Shown here piece after piece: positions 24,585 to 33,251 of a stretch of 64,000 nucleotides of DNA (its first letter is position 1; every line of letters begins with the position of its first letter). The notes under the pieces are model-generated. The model was not told the DNA's origin, did not search any database, and saw only the letters and a list, made by a program, of their open reading frames with translations. A program made the position numbers and the translations under genes. Location: NCBI RefSeq assembly GCF_900101335.1, contig NZ_FNKA01000002.1, positions 310,001 to 374,000 on the forward strand, given 5' to 3'. The stretch comes from Quadrisphaera sp. DSM 44207. Its GTDB lineage: Bacteria > Actinomycetota > Actinomycetes > Actinomycetales > Quadrisphaeraceae.

Positions 24585-25538
24585 GTGCTCACTCCTCCTG
24601 GACGCCTGGTGCTGCTGGACGCCGCGACGCTGTACTTCCGGGCCTTCCACGCCCTGCCCTCGACCATCACCGCCCCCGACGGCACGCCCGTGGGCGCCGT
24701 GCGCGGCTTCCTCGACATGGTCGCCGTCCTCGTCGACCGGCTGCGTCCGGGCCAGCTGGTCGCCGGTTGGGACGAGGACTGGCGGCCCGCGTGGCGCGTG
24801 GAGCTGATCCCCTCCTACAAGGCCCACCGCGTGGCCGCCGACGGCGCCGAGGAGGTGCCCGAGGCGCTGGGCCCGCAGGTCGAGCTCATCGCGCAGGTGC
24901 TGGCCGCGCTCGGCGTCCCCCGCGTCGGCGCGCCCGGGTGCGAGGCCGACGACGTCCTCGGCGTGCTCGCCACCCGCGCCGCGGCGACCGGCACCGGCGC
25001 GGACGTCGTCTCCGGCGACCGCGACCTGCTCCAGCTCGTCGACGACGCCGCGGCCGGCGGCGCCGGGATCCGCGTGGTGTACATCGGCCGCGGGGTGCGC
25101 GACGCCGAGGTCGTCGACGCCGCCGCGCTGGCCGCCCGCTACGGCCTGGACCCCGCCCGGGCCGGCGACGCCTACGCCGACCTCGCCGTGCTGCGCGGGG
25201 ACCCCAGCGACGGCCTGCCCGGCGTCGCCGGCATCGGCGAGAAGACCGCGGCCGCTCTCCTCGCCCGCTACGGCGACCTGCCCGCCCTGCTCTGCGCCGT
25301 CGACCGCGGCGACCCGGCGCTCAGCCCGACCCAGCGCCGCCACCTGCTCGACGCCCGCGACTACCTCACCGCCGCTCCCCGCGTCGTCCGGGTGCTGCGC
25401 GAGGCCGACGTCCCCGCCCTGCCGCCGGCCCCGCCGTCCCTGCGCGGCGCGGTGGACGACGCCGCGCTGGACGCGCTGGCGCAGCGCTGGGGCCTGCGCT
25501 CCTCCGTCGACCGGGTCCTCGCCGTGTTGGCCGGGTGA
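24585..25538 (+). CDS. 5'-3' exonuclease (PolA N-terminal / FEN-like)
   Basis: A 317-residue stand-alone flap/5'-3' nuclease without a polymerase domain. LVLLDAATLYFRAFHALP opens the PIN-like domain, VAGWDEDWRPAWRVELIPSYKAHR holds metal-ligand Asp and basic residues, GCEADDVLGVLA and VVSGDRDLLQLV give the acidic cluster, and LRGDPSDGLPGVAGIGEKTAAALL is the helix-hairpin-helix DNA-binding motif. Such enzymes remove RNA primers or flaps alongside Pol I. GTG 24585 lies 6 bp from CAGGAT (24573-24578), a leaderless arrangement. Confidence 0.94.
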   Translation: MLTPPGRLVLLDAATLYFRAFHALPSTITAPDGTPVGAVRGFLDMVAVLVDRLRPGQLVAGWDEDWRPAWRVELIPSYKAHRVAADGAEEVPEALGPQVELIAQVLAALGVPRVGAPGCEADDVLGVLATRAAATGTGADVVSGDRDLLQLVDDAAAGGAGIRVVYIGRGVRDAEVVDAAALAARYGLDPARAGDAYADLAVLRGDPSDGLPGVAGIGEKTAAALLARYGDLPALLCAVDRGDPALSPTQRRHLLDARDYLTAAPRVVRVLREADVPALPPAPPSLRGAVDDAALDALAQRWGLRSSVDRVLAVLAG

Positions 25539-25583
25539 GCTTTCTGTGGGTTTTGGACCCTCGTCAATGGTGTACTTTGCACG

Positions 25584-25594
25584 CTTCCGTTATC
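25584..25594 (+). repeat. Copy 4 of TTCCGTTATCA
   Basis: Located 45 bp after the exonuclease stop codon. The element is itself enclosed by a 6-bp inverted repeat, TGCACG on the left and CGTGCA on the right. Confidence 0.85.
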
Positions 25595-25687
25595 ATCGTG
25601 CATCAGCCGTGGCGCGCGTCCCTGGCTCAGTGCGGCTGAGCGCCGGTGCTTGCCGCTGACCACCGCGTGCGGCTCCCGGTCCCCCGG

Positions 25688-25884
25688 GGGTCGCGGGTGG
25701 GTGGAGGCCGCGCCCGCTCGGCGCCCTGCCGCCCGTGGGGCCACGACCGGAGGTCTGGGAACGGAGGGCCGTGGACCGCATTTGTGCGCCCACATGCGGT
25801 CTCAGGGGGCTGCGAAGAACATGTGGGCGCACAAATGCGCACGAGGCCGAGTCGGTGGGCGCGGCCTCCACCCACCCGCGACCC
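25688..25884. repeat. Large nested inverted repeat (28-bp and 20-bp perfect arms)
   Basis: Outer arms 25688-25715 and 25857-25884 are perfect inverses over 28 bp (left arm begins GGGTCGCGGGTGGGTGGAGG). Inner arms 25777-25796 and 25820-25839 are perfect inverses over 20 bp (left arm CGCATTTGTGCGCCCACATG). The inner loop is 23 nt. The asymmetric bulge between outer and inner stems is 61 nt on the left and 17 nt on the right. It could fold as a long RNA hairpin or cruciform. Confidence 0.9.
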
Positions 25885-25958
25885 GGAGTGCAAGGTTCGC
25901 CGCGTCAGTGACCTCGGGTCGCGACAGCTCCCTACCGCTCATGATCGTTACTGCGTGA

Positions 25959-25969
25959 TTCCGTTATCA
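25959..25969 (+). repeat. Copy 5 of TTCCGTTATCA
   Basis: In the same orientation as copy 4. Here the element overlaps a short dyad, CGTGAT-TCCGTT-ATCACG. It lies 104 bp before the ICL-like gene. Confidence 0.85.
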
Positions 25970-26073
25970 CGATGGATCCAAGCAGCTCGCTCCCCCGCGC
26001 TCGGCCGGCGGCGGGCCGTCCTGGGCGGACTCGCGCCCGAGCACCGCCCGGGCGGGGCCGTTAGCGTCGGCGC

Positions 26074-26850
26074 ATGACCCTTCCCGACCCCGACAAGGCC
26101 GCCGAGCTGCTGCGGCTGCACACCGACCCCGAGCCGCTCGTCCTGGTCAACGTCTGGGACGTCGTCAGCGCGCGAGTCGTCGCCGACCAGCCCGGCTGCC
26201 GGGCACTGGCCACGGCCGGGCACTCCATCGCCTCCTCGTTCGGCTTCCCCGACGGGCAGGTCCCCCTCGACGCGATGATCGACGTGGTCGGGCGGATCGC
26301 CGCCGCCGTGGACCTGCCCGTCTCCGCCGACCTGGACGACGGCCGCGAGGACCCGGGTGAGACCACCCGCCGCGCGATCGGCGCCGGCGCCGTGGGCGCC
26401 AACGTCGAGGACCGCATGCGCCCCCTGCCCGAGGCCGTGGCCCGGGTGGAGGCGGTCGTGCGCGCCGGGGAGGCCGAAGGCGTCCCGTTCGTCCTCAACG
26501 CCCGCACCGACGCCTTCCTGCGCGCCGGCGAGCGCGACCGCGAGGAGGTCCTCGCCGACGCCGTCGAGCGCGGGCGGGCCTTCCTCGACGCCGGCGCCGC
26601 GTGCGTCTTCGTCCCCGGCCTGCTCGACGAGGCCACCGTCGGCCGCCTCGTCGAGGGCATCGGCGAGCGCAGGGTCAGCGTCATCGCCGTGCCGGGCTCC
26701 CCCGCCGTCGCGCGGCTGGCCGAGCTCGGGGTCGCCCGGATCTCCTACGGCCCGTGGACCCAGCGCGTCGCCCTGACCGCCCTGGCGCAGACCGCCGCCG
26801 ACCTGCTGCGCGGCGGCGCGCTGCCGGAGGGCACCCGCCCCCTCGACTGA
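26074..26850 (+). CDS. Isocitrate lyase / PEP mutase family protein
   Basis: A 258-residue (alpha/beta)8 enzyme of the ICL/PEPM superfamily, whose members cleave or form C-C or P-C bonds next to a carboxylate. Visible motifs: LVNVWDVVSARVV, ALATAGHSIASSFGFPDG, VSADLDDGREDP (metal-binding acidic residues), VGANVEDRM and FVLNARTDAFL. The KKCGHLGGK lyase loop of true isocitrate lyase is absent, so methylisocitrate-lyase-like or oxaloacetate-hydrolase-like chemistry is possible, not isocitrate cleavage. ATG 26074 lies 6 bp from TAGCGT (leaderless). Confidence 0.9.
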   Translation: MTLPDPDKAAELLRLHTDPEPLVLVNVWDVVSARVVADQPGCRALATAGHSIASSFGFPDGQVPLDAMIDVVGRIAAAVDLPVSADLDDGREDPGETTRRAIGAGAVGANVEDRMRPLPEAVARVEAVVRAGEAEGVPFVLNARTDAFLRAGERDREEVLADAVERGRAFLDAGAACVFVPGLLDEATVGRLVEGIGERRVSVIAVPGSPAVARLAELGVARISYGPWTQRVALTALAQTAADLLRGGALPEGTRPLD

Positions 26851-26863
26851 CGTCCGTCTCGTG

Positions 26864-26908
26864 CGGGAGCTGCTCCGGGGCCCGCTCCTGGTTCCGGGCG
26901 AGCTCCCG
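26864..26908. terminator. Possible bidirectional terminator between ICL-like gene and helY
   Basis: The 8-bp arms CGGGAGCT and AGCTCCCG enclose a GC-rich 29-nt interior in the convergent spacer. The stem is modest and no T-run follows. Confidence 0.35.
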
Positions 26909-26994
26909 TCATCACCGCACCCCCGCTCGCGGACGACGAGCACGGACGATGAGCACCGGCGACGCACGAGGACGGCGCGGGCCGAGCGGCGGGG

Positions 26995-29943
26995 TCAGGC
27001 GGCGCCGCGGGAGCCGACGGAGTAGGCGACGACGCCGCGGTCGACCAGCCCCGCGGCGCGGCGGGCGGTGCGCGCCAGGCGCTCGTCACCGGAGGCGGAG
27101 GCGACGCCGACGACCTGGTCGAGCAGGTCCAGCAGCTGCCGGCACCAGCGCACGAAGTCCCCCGCGGCCAGGCCCTCGGGGCCGGCGTCCAGGACGTCCT
27201 GCAGCTCCTGCCCGCGCGCCCACCGGTGCACGGGCCAGACCAGGCCGAGGTCCGGCTCCCCGGTGGGGGGCAGCTGGTGGGCCTCCTCCCCGTCGGTCAG
27301 CTGCGACCAGACGGCCACCGTGCGCTGCAGCGCGGCCCCGACCTCGGGGCCGCCGGGCATCCGGGCGTGCGGGGGCCCCTCCTCGCGGCGGGCCTCGTAG
27401 ACCACGGAGGACAGGACGGCGGCCAGGCCGGCGGCGTCGAGGTCGTCCCAGGTGCCCTCGTCCAGGCACTGCGCGACGAGCAGGTCCTTCTCCGCGTACA
27501 CGCGGCGCAGCCGCTCCCCCGCCGCGGTGACCTCCAGCTCCCCCCCGCGGGCCAGCGGGCGGGGGTCGGCGGCCTCGCCGGGGCGGTGCTGCGGGTCCGC
27601 GGGCGCGAGGTAGCCGAGCTCGACGAGCAGGTCGCACACCCGGTCGAAGGTGCGGGCGATGCTGCCGGTGCGCCCCTCGATGCGCGCGAGCAGCCCGCGG
27701 GTCTCCTTCTCCAGGCGCGACCACCGCTCCGCCCAGCGGGCGTGGTCGTCGCGCTCGGGGCAGCCGTGGCACGGGTGCTGGCGCAGGCTGCGCCGCAGCG
27801 CGGTCAGCTCGTCCACCCGGGGCCCGGCACCCCCGTCCGCGCCGCCGCCGGTGCCGGCGTCGCCGGTGGCGGCGCGGACGGCGGCGGCGCGCCCGCGCCG
27901 ACGCTCCGGCGGGCCCTGCCCGAGGGCGCCCTCGGCCAGGGAGGTGCGCAGCGAGGAGGCCAGGTCGCGGCGCGAGGCGGGGTTGCGCGGGTCGAAGGAG
28001 GAGGGCACGCGCACGCGGGCGACGGGCTCGACGGCCGTGGGGACGTCGCTGACGGTGATGCGGCGCACCTGCTTGTCGGCGGTCAGCACCGTCGGGCGCG
28101 GGCCCTCCAGGCCGGCGGCCAGACCGGGGTCGAGGACGACGGCGAAGCCGGCGCGGCGCCCGGCCGGCACCCGGATCACGTCGCCGACCCTCAGGGCCTC
28201 CAGCGAGGCGACGGCGTCGGAGCGGCGCCGGCGCGCGGCCGAGCGGTTCGCGTCCTTCTCCAGCTCGCCGATGCGCCGGCGGATCGCGGCGTACTCGGAG
28301 AAGTCCCCCAGGTGGCAGCGCATCGCCTCGGCGTAGCCGGCGAGCGCCTCCTCCTGCTTGCGGGCCTGGCGGGCCAGGCCCACGACGCCGCGGTCGGCCT
28401 GGAACTGGGCGAAGGAGGTCTCCAGCACCTCGCGGGCGCGCGAGCGCCCGACCTGGGCCACGAGGTTGACGGCCATGTTGTAGGTGGGCCGGAAGCTCGA
28501 GCGCAGCGGGTAGGTGCGGGTGGAGGCCAGGCCGGCGACGGCCTCGGCGTCCAGGCCCGGGGACCACAGCACGACGGCGTGGCCCTCGACGTCGATGCCG
28601 CGGCGCCCGGCGCGGCCGGTCAGCTGCGTGTACTCCCCGGGCGTGATGTCGACGTGGGACTCGCCGTTGAACTTCACGAGCTTCTCGAGGACGACGGAGC
28701 GGGCGGGCATGTTGATGCCCAGCGCGAGGGTCTCGGTGGCGAAGACGGCCTTGACCAGGCCCCGGGAGAACAGCTCCTCGACGACCTCCTTGAACGTCGG
28801 CAGCAGCCCGGCGTGGTGGGCGGCGACGCCGCGGGAGAGGCCGTCCACCCACTCCCAGTAGCCGAGGACCTGCAGGTCGGCGTCGGGGATGTCGGCGCAG
28901 CGGTCCTCGACGAGGGCGCGGATCTCCAGGCGCTCGGACTCCGTGGTCAGGCGCAGCCCCCAGGCGACGCACTGGCGCACCGCGGCGTCGCAGCCGGCGC
29001 GGGAGAACACGAACGTGATCACCGGGAGCAGGCCGGCGTCGTCGAGGCGCTCGAGGACCTGGGCGCGCGAGGGCCCGCTGGACCCCGAGCGCCCGGGGGG
29101 CCGCTTGGCCCCGCGCACCGGGCGGCGGCCGGTGGAGCCGCGCGCGGCCCACTTGTCGCGGTGCACGTCCTCGCGCGCGAGGCGCACCAGCTCGGGGTTG
29201 ACCTTCAGGCCGGAGACGAGCTCGGGCGCGGTGCCGGCGTCGGCCTCGACGGCGAGGCCGGAGTCGTCGGTGAACAGGTCCATCAGGCGGGTGCCGACCA
29301 TCACGTGCTGCCACAGCGGCACGGGGCGGTGCTCGGAGACGACGACCTCGGTCTGCCCGCGCACGGTGGCCAGCCACGCGCCGAACTCCTCCGCGTTGCT
29401 CACGGTCGCGGACAGGGAGGTGATGAGCACGTCGTCGGGCAGGTGGATGATCACCTCCTCCCACACGGCGCCGCGGAAGCGGTCGGCGAGGTAGTGCACC
29501 TCGTCCATGACGACGTGGCCCAGGCCCACCAGCGCCGGGGAGTCCGCGTAGAGCATGTTGCGCAGCACCTCGGTGGTCATCACCACCACCGGGGCGTCGC
29601 CGTTGACGGCGGTGTCCCCGGTGAGCAGGCCCACCCGCTCCGGCCCGAAGCGGGCGGACAGCTCCGCGTGCTTCTGGTTGCTCAGCGCCTTGATCGGGGT
29701 GGTGTAGAACGCCTTGCGCCCCGCGGCCAGGGCCAGGTGGACGGCGAACTCCCCCACCACGGTCTTGCCCGCCCCGGTGGGGGCGGCGACCAGGACGCCG
29801 CGCCCGGCCTCGAGGGCCTCGCAGGCCTGCACCTGGAAGGGGTCCAGGTCGAAGCCGAGGTCGCGGCGGAAGCGGGTCAGCTGCGACCGCTCCTCGCCGG
29901 CTCGACGGCGGGAGGCGGCGTACCGCTCAGCGGGCGAGGCCAT
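26995..29943 (-). CDS. helY: Ski2-like DEAD/DEAH-box RNA helicase HelY
   Basis: A 982-residue ATP-dependent helicase. Motif I is APTGAGKT, motif Ia TTPIKALSNQKH, motif II DEVH, motif III SLSAT, and motif VI QLTGRAGRRG; the Ski2/Mtr4-type C-terminal extension follows. An insertion with Lys/Arg-rich sequence (about 270-295) separates the RecA-like lobes. CRQHPCHGCPERDDHARW-like residues (HPCHGCPERDDHARW) form the conserved Cys/His motif of HelY. Proposed role: RNA processing or turnover. Start 29943 is 6 bp from TACGCT without an SD, and an earlier ATG seven codons upstream is less likely. Neighbours tatA/tatC are the standard actinobacterial synteny. Confidence 0.95.
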   Translation of the reverse strand: MASPAERYAASRRRAGEERSQLTRFRRDLGFDLDPFQVQACEALEAGRGVLVAAPTGAGKTVVGEFAVHLALAAGRKAFYTTPIKALSNQKHAELSARFGPERVGLLTGDTAVNGDAPVVVMTTEVLRNMLYADSPALVGLGHVVMDEVHYLADRFRGAVWEEVIIHLPDDVLITSLSATVSNAEEFGAWLATVRGQTEVVVSEHRPVPLWQHVMVGTRLMDLFTDDSGLAVEADAGTAPELVSGLKVNPELVRLAREDVHRDKWAARGSTGRRPVRGAKRPPGRSGSSGPSRAQVLERLDDAGLLPVITFVFSRAGCDAAVRQCVAWGLRLTTESERLEIRALVEDRCADIPDADLQVLGYWEWVDGLSRGVAAHHAGLLPTFKEVVEELFSRGLVKAVFATETLALGINMPARSVVLEKLVKFNGESHVDITPGEYTQLTGRAGRRGIDVEGHAVVLWSPGLDAEAVAGLASTRTYPLRSSFRPTYNMAVNLVAQVGRSRAREVLETSFAQFQADRGVVGLARQARKQEEALAGYAEAMRCHLGDFSEYAAIRRRIGELEKDANRSAARRRRSDAVASLEALRVGDVIRVPAGRRAGFAVVLDPGLAAGLEGPRPTVLTADKQVRRITVSDVPTAVEPVARVRVPSSFDPRNPASRRDLASSLRTSLAEGALGQGPPERRRGRAAAVRAATGDAGTGGGADGGAGPRVDELTALRRSLRQHPCHGCPERDDHARWAERWSRLEKETRGLLARIEGRTGSIARTFDRVCDLLVELGYLAPADPQHRPGEAADPRPLARGGELEVTAAGERLRRVYAEKDLLVAQCLDEGTWDDLDAAGLAAVLSSVVYEARREEGPPHARMPGGPEVGAALQRTVAVWSQLTDGEEAHQLPPTGEPDLGLVWPVHRWARGQELQDVLDAGPEGLAAGDFVRWCRQLLDLLDQVVGVASASGDERLARTARRAAGLVDRGVVAYSVGSRGAA

Positions 29944-30018
29944 GCCTCGAGCGTAGGTCAGCACCGCGAGCGGGGCCCCGCCAGGCGGGGGTGCTCCCGG
30001 CGCGGCCCCAGCGGCGCC

Positions 30019-30831
30019 TCACAGGGGGCTGGCGGTGTCGTCGTCCACGGCGCCCCACCGCCCGGAGCGGCGGGCGCGGCGGCGGTCGTTGAGCAGGCAC
30101 ACCCCGATCGCGAGCGCGAACAGCGCGAGCATGGGAACGGCGAGCACCAGCATCGCCGTCACGTCCGGGGTGGGCGTGGCGATGGCGGCGAAGGTGAAGC
30201 AGACCACCGTCACCCAGCGCCACGCGCCGAGGACCCCGCGCCCGGACAGCAGGCCGGCGAGGTTGAGGGCCACGAGGACGACGGGCAGCAGGAACGCGAG
30301 CCCGAAGGCGAGGATGGTGCGCATCAGGAAGCCCAGGTAGTCCTGGGCGGCGATGATGTTGGACCCGTCCTCGGGCGTGAAGCTGGTGAAGAACGCCACC
30401 GCGTTGGGGATGAACAGGCTCGCCAGGTACGCGCCGGAGAGGAACAGCGGCACCGCGGTGGCGACGAAGCCGAGCGCGTAGCGGCGCTCGCGGCGGGTCA
30501 GGCCCGGGGTGATGAACGCCCACAGCTGGTAGATCCACACCGGGCTGGAGACGAGCACGCCGATCCAGACGGACATCTTCAGCCGCAGGTCGAAGGCCGT
30601 CGCCACCGCACCGAAGTTGATCGTGATGTCCTGGCCCCGCTCGCGCAGCTCCTCGATCGGGGCGGTCAGGTGGTCGAAGACGGGGTCGTAGAGGAACCAC
30701 CCGGCGACCGCCCCGAGCAGCAGCGCCAGGCCGGCGCGGACGACGCGCCTGCGCAGCTCGGCCAGGTGCTCGCGCAGCGGCATGCGCCCTTCCGGGTCCT
30801 TGCGCCGTCGCGAGGGCGTCGCGGTCGCCAC
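30019..30831 (-). CDS. tatC: Sec-independent protein translocase TatC
   Basis: A 270-residue core of the twin-arginine translocase, which binds the signal peptides of folded exported proteins. PEGRMPLREHLAELRRRV is the conserved cytoplasmic N-terminus; six TM helices follow, with the periplasmic FTSFTPEDGSN loop and the GFLMRTILAFGLAFLLPV helix. I chose GTG 30831 because homologs carry the basic RRRKDPEGR stretch before MPLREH; ATG 30783 is the alternative start. It lies 47 bp after tatA. Confidence 0.95.
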   Translation of the reverse strand: MATATPSRRRKDPEGRMPLREHLAELRRRVVRAGLALLLGAVAGWFLYDPVFDHLTAPIEELRERGQDITINFGAVATAFDLRLKMSVWIGVLVSSPVWIYQLWAFITPGLTRRERRYALGFVATAVPLFLSGAYLASLFIPNAVAFFTSFTPEDGSNIIAAQDYLGFLMRTILAFGLAFLLPVVLVALNLAGLLSGRGVLGAWRWVTVVCFTFAAIATPTPDVTAMLVLAVPMLALFALAIGVCLLNDRRRARRSGRWGAVDDDTASPL

Positions 30832-30878
30832 CTCAGGTGCCGGGTGCCGAGCGGGGGGCGGGGCGTCGCCGCGGCGGC

Positions 30879-31277
30879 TCAGGCGCCGGAGCGCTGGTCG
30901 CGACGCTGCTGACCGGCGCGGTCGCGCACGGGGCCCGTCACGGGGTCCGTCACGGGGTCCGTCACGGGGTCGACGACCTGCTCGGTCACCCGCTCGGTGA
31001 TCCGCTCGGTGCGCCCGTCGGCGCCCACCACGCGACCCTCCAGCGGCTGCGCAGCGCCGACGGTGCCGGCGGCGGTGGTGGTGGTGGTGGCGACGCCGGC
31101 GGTGCCGGGCTCCGGTGCCCGACCGTCCTCCTTGAGCTCCTTGACCTCGGACTTGAAGATCCGCATCGAGCGGCCCAGGCTGCGCGCGGCGTCCGGCAGC
31201 CGCTTCGCGCCGAAGACGACGACGACGAGGAGCACCAGGACGAGGAGCAGGAGCGGGTTGTCGAGCAGGTTGCGCAT
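30879..31277 (-). CDS. tatA: Sec-independent protein translocase TatA
   Basis: A 132-residue pore-forming Tat subunit. [20 protein letters not shown] is the single N-terminal TM helix. [27 protein letters not shown] is the hinge and amphipathic helix. The C-tail is variable and contains a 12-bp repeat encoding DPVT. The start at 31277 (MRNLL) fits the family better than the upstream ATG ten codons earlier. Operon with tatC. Confidence 0.95.
   Translation of the reverse strand: MRNLLDNPLLLLVLVLLVVVVFGAKRLPDAARSLGRSMRIFKSEVKELKEDGRAPEPGTAGVATTTTTAAGTVGAAQPLEGRVVGADGRTERITERVTEQVVDPVTDPVTDPVTGPVRDRAGQQRRDQRSGA
30927..30974 (-). repeat. 12-bp in-frame repeat (DPVT)n in the TatA tail
   Basis: Units of CACGGGGTCCGT or CACGGGGCCCGT are repeated about four times, the last one degenerate, encoding [15 protein letters not shown] near the C-terminus of TatA. 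Confidence 0.85.
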
Positions 31278-31392
31278 CGCGGCCTCCACCGGTCGGGTCG
31301 CGCCCATCGTAGGCGCGGGACCCCAGCGGCGGCTGCACTCCCGGCGAGGAAGGCGCCGCGGCGGCCAGGGATGCAGGGCCAGCGGCGCGCGG

Positions 31393-31605
31393 TCAGCGGC
31401 GCGCAGGCCGCAGGACCGTGGGCGTGGGCGGGGTCGGCGGTGGCAGCTGCTCGACCCGGGCGGCCACCTCGCCCACCCGCTCGCCGGCGCGGGCCAGCTC
31501 CCGGGCCACCGCGATCCCCCGGCGCACCACGCCCACCGCGAGCGCGCCCAGCACGGCGACGGCGCCGAGCACGAGACCGGTCCACAGCAGCACCCACCCG
31601 AGCAC
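31393..31605 (-). CDS. Small single-TM protein, unknown function
   Basis: A 70-residue protein. A hydrophobic segment at about 3-27 ([20 protein letters not shown]) is followed by a helical Arg/Glu/Ala stretch ([27 protein letters not shown]) and a Pro/Thr-rich tail. It resembles short proteins often found between tatA and pafC-linked genes, with no assigned function. GTG 31605 is 6 bp from TAGCCT (minus strand, 31612-31617), a leaderless arrangement that supports it being real. Confidence 0.6.
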   Translation of the reverse strand: MLGWVLLWTGLVLGAVAVLGALAVGVVRRGIAVARELARAGERVGEVAARVEQLPPPTPPTPTVLRPARR

Positions 31606-31685
31606 CCGCGCAGGCTAGCCGCCGCGGACGCGGCAGCCGCCGCCGCCGCCGGGGACGGCGGGGACGGCGAGGCCGGCGGGAGGGG

Positions 31686-32033
31686 TCAGGCGAGGTGGCG
31701 CGGGCGCAGGACGGCGTCGGCGGCGGCCGCGGCGACGGCGTCCGTGCGCTCCAGCCACAGCGCGAAGTCGAGGACCTCGTCCCAGCCGACGACCGGGCCC
31801 AGCTTCTCCTCGAGCACCTCGGCGGGCACGACCCACGTCTCGGCGGGCACGCCGCCGGTGGTCAGCAGGCGCACGACCTCCTCGCTGGCGTGCTTGCGGA
31901 CCTCGTCGGTGCACGCGGGGCAGGCGAAGGCGTAGAAGGACCACGCCTGCACGGTGCACACGACCAGGCGGACCTGCGGCGGCGTCAGCTCCACGTCGCC
32001 GCACGTGGGGCACGAGGCCTTGATCGTGGTCAT
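31686..32033 (-). CDS. Conserved zinc-ribbon-like protein, unknown function
   Basis: A 115-residue protein. Two Cys pairs, CPTCG near residue 8 and CPAC near residue 38, form a likely zinc ribbon. A helical C-terminus (WDEVLDFALWLERTDAVAAAAAD) follows. Between the pairs is VRLVVCTVQAWSFYAFACP. I recognise this arrangement from actinobacterial proteins near pafBC; no function is known. The minus-strand upstream sequence has GGTAAGGGATG, a weak SD. Confidence 0.65.
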   Translation of the reverse strand: MTTIKASCPTCGDVELTPPQVRLVVCTVQAWSFYAFACPACTDEVRKHASEEVVRLLTTGGVPAETWVVPAEVLEEKLGPVVGWDEVLDFALWLERTDAVAAAAADAVLRPRHLA

Positions 32034-32138
32034 CCCTTACCTCCGCTGGAGCGGGGTCCCCGTCCGTGGGGACCGACTGCTCCTGCTTCGGCGGCGCCGC
32101 GGACGACCTTGAGCGCCGTCCCCTCCGCCGTGCCGGAC

Positions 32139-33251
32139 TCACCCGCTCGCCGCGCCCGTCCCGCCGGCCCCGCCGCCGTCAGGGCCGCCGTCAGGGCCGT
32201 CGTCAGGGCCGTCGTCAGGGCCGTCGCCGTAGGCGGCCAGGGCCGCGGCGGCGGCCCCGCGCACGGCGTCCGCCAGCTCCGGCGGGTGCAGGACGGCCGC
32301 GGACCCGCCGAGCTCGAGCAGCAGCCGGCGCAGCCACCGGGTGTCGGCGGTGCGCAGCCGCACCCGCAGCCCCCCGCCGGGGCGCTCCTCGCCGCCCTCG
32401 ACCCGGTAGTAGTCCGCCACCCAGCGCGCCCCCGGAGCGAGGTCGAGGGTGACGAGCAGGTCCTCCTGCGACGGCTGGAACAGCCCGTCGTCCAGGTCGC
32501 GGGCCACGGCCTCCGGGGGCGGGGTGCCGTCGGCGTCCAGGACGGCGGCCTCCAGCACCCGGTCCAGGCGGAAGATGCGCACGCCGCCGGAGCGGTGGTC
32601 CCAGCCCTCCAGGTACCAGCGCCCGTCGGCGGTGAGCAGCCGCATCGGGTCCACGTCGCGCTCGGTGGCCTCGTCGCGCGAGGGCACCAGGTAGCGCAGG
32701 TGCAGGCGGCGGCGCTCGCGCAGCGCGGTGCGCGCCGTGGCCAGCGCCCGCTCGGCGCGCCCCGCGTCGGCGTCCGCGCCCGGGCGCGCGACCGGGCCCG
32801 CGTCCGGGCGCAGGTCCACGCTGATCGCCGAGGCCGCCGCCGCAGCCTCCCCCGCCGCGCTGGACAGCTTCGCCAGGGCGCCGTCGAGGGCCTCGCGGTC
32901 CCCCGCGCCGGGCACCTCCAGCAGCGTGCGCAGCCCCACGAGCAGCGCGAGCGCCTCGTCCAGGCCCAGGCGCAGCGGCCGGGCGATCGCGTCGGCGTTG
33001 CCGAGGTAGACCTTCCCCGACTCCCAGTCGGCCTCGATCAGGTCGTCAGGCATGTGCCCCGGGGTGCCGCACACGAACAGCAGCTCCAGGTCGCGCACCA
33101 GCTGCGCCTCGGAGATGGCGAAGTGGCGGGCGGCCTCGGCCAGCGGCACCCCCTGGTGCTCGAGCAGCCACGGGACCATCGCCAGCAGCCGGGAGAGGCG
33201 GTCGGCCGCCGAGGGCGGCTGCGGAGCGCGCTGCGCGGGGCCGCTGCTCAT
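32139..33251 (-). CDS. pafC: WYL-domain transcription regulator PafC
   Basis: A 370-residue partner of PafB in the PafBC heterodimer that activates the LexA-independent DNA-damage response of Actinobacteria. The N-terminal winged helix (SRLLAMVPWLLEHQGVPLAEAARHF) is followed by the WYL domain (RRLHLRYLVPSRDEATERDVDPMRL, then GRWYLEGWDHRSGGVRIFRLDR) and the WCX C-terminal domain. The last 25 residues are a 12-bp-repeat-encoded DDGP/DGGP tail absent from most homologs. ATG 33251 overlaps the pafB stop by 4 bp, so the two are translationally coupled. Confidence 0.95.
   Translation of the reverse strand: MSSGPAQRAPQPPSAADRLSRLLAMVPWLLEHQGVPLAEAARHFAISEAQLVRDLELLFVCGTPGHMPDDLIEADWESGKVYLGNADAIARPLRLGLDEALALLVGLRTLLEVPGAGDREALDGALAKLSSAAGEAAAAASAISVDLRPDAGPVARPGADADAGRAERALATARTALRERRRLHLRYLVPSRDEATERDVDPMRLLTADGRWYLEGWDHRSGGVRIFRLDRVLEAAVLDADGTPPPEAVARDLDDGLFQPSQEDLLVTLDLAPGARWVADYYRVEGGEERPGGGLRVRLRTADTRWLRRLLLELGGSAAVLHPPELADAVRGAAAAALAAYGDGPDDGPDDGPDGGPDGGGAGGTGAASG
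32178..32225 (-). repeat. 12-bp in-frame repeat in the PafC tail
   Basis: Four units of GTCAGGGCCGTC (one variant GTCAGGGCCGCC) encode DDGP/DGGP near the PafC C-terminus. Confidence 0.9.

Larger units (their letters stand above)
25539..26073. other. Non-coding island with nested inverted repeats
   Basis: A 535-bp region between two plus-strand genes. It contains two same-orientation copies of TTCCGTTATCA (25584 and 25959) about 375 bp apart. Between them lies a nested pair of perfect inverted repeats (28 bp outer, 20 bp inner) spanning 25688-25884. No open frame resembles a protein. The base composition of the inner arms (CATTTGTGCGCCCACATG) is less GC-rich than the surroundings. Candidate structured RNA, MITE-like insertion or recombination unit. 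Confidence 0.6.

Noticed and set aside
22500-25538. Exonuclease as a 1012-residue protein with a long N-terminal extension
   Set aside because: The extension runs antisense through the amidohydrolase gene. The nuclease domain begins at GTG 24585 with a leaderless -10 box.
27226-30912. A 1228-codon plus-strand frame antisense to helY and tatC
   Set aside because: It is a shadow of helY/tatC; no recognisable motif, and the opposite strand carries all helicase motifs.
31615-32142. A 175-codon minus-strand frame overlapping the zinc-ribbon protein
   Set aside because: It is the shifted frame of the 31686-32033 gene, Arg/Pro-rich, with no Cys motif.
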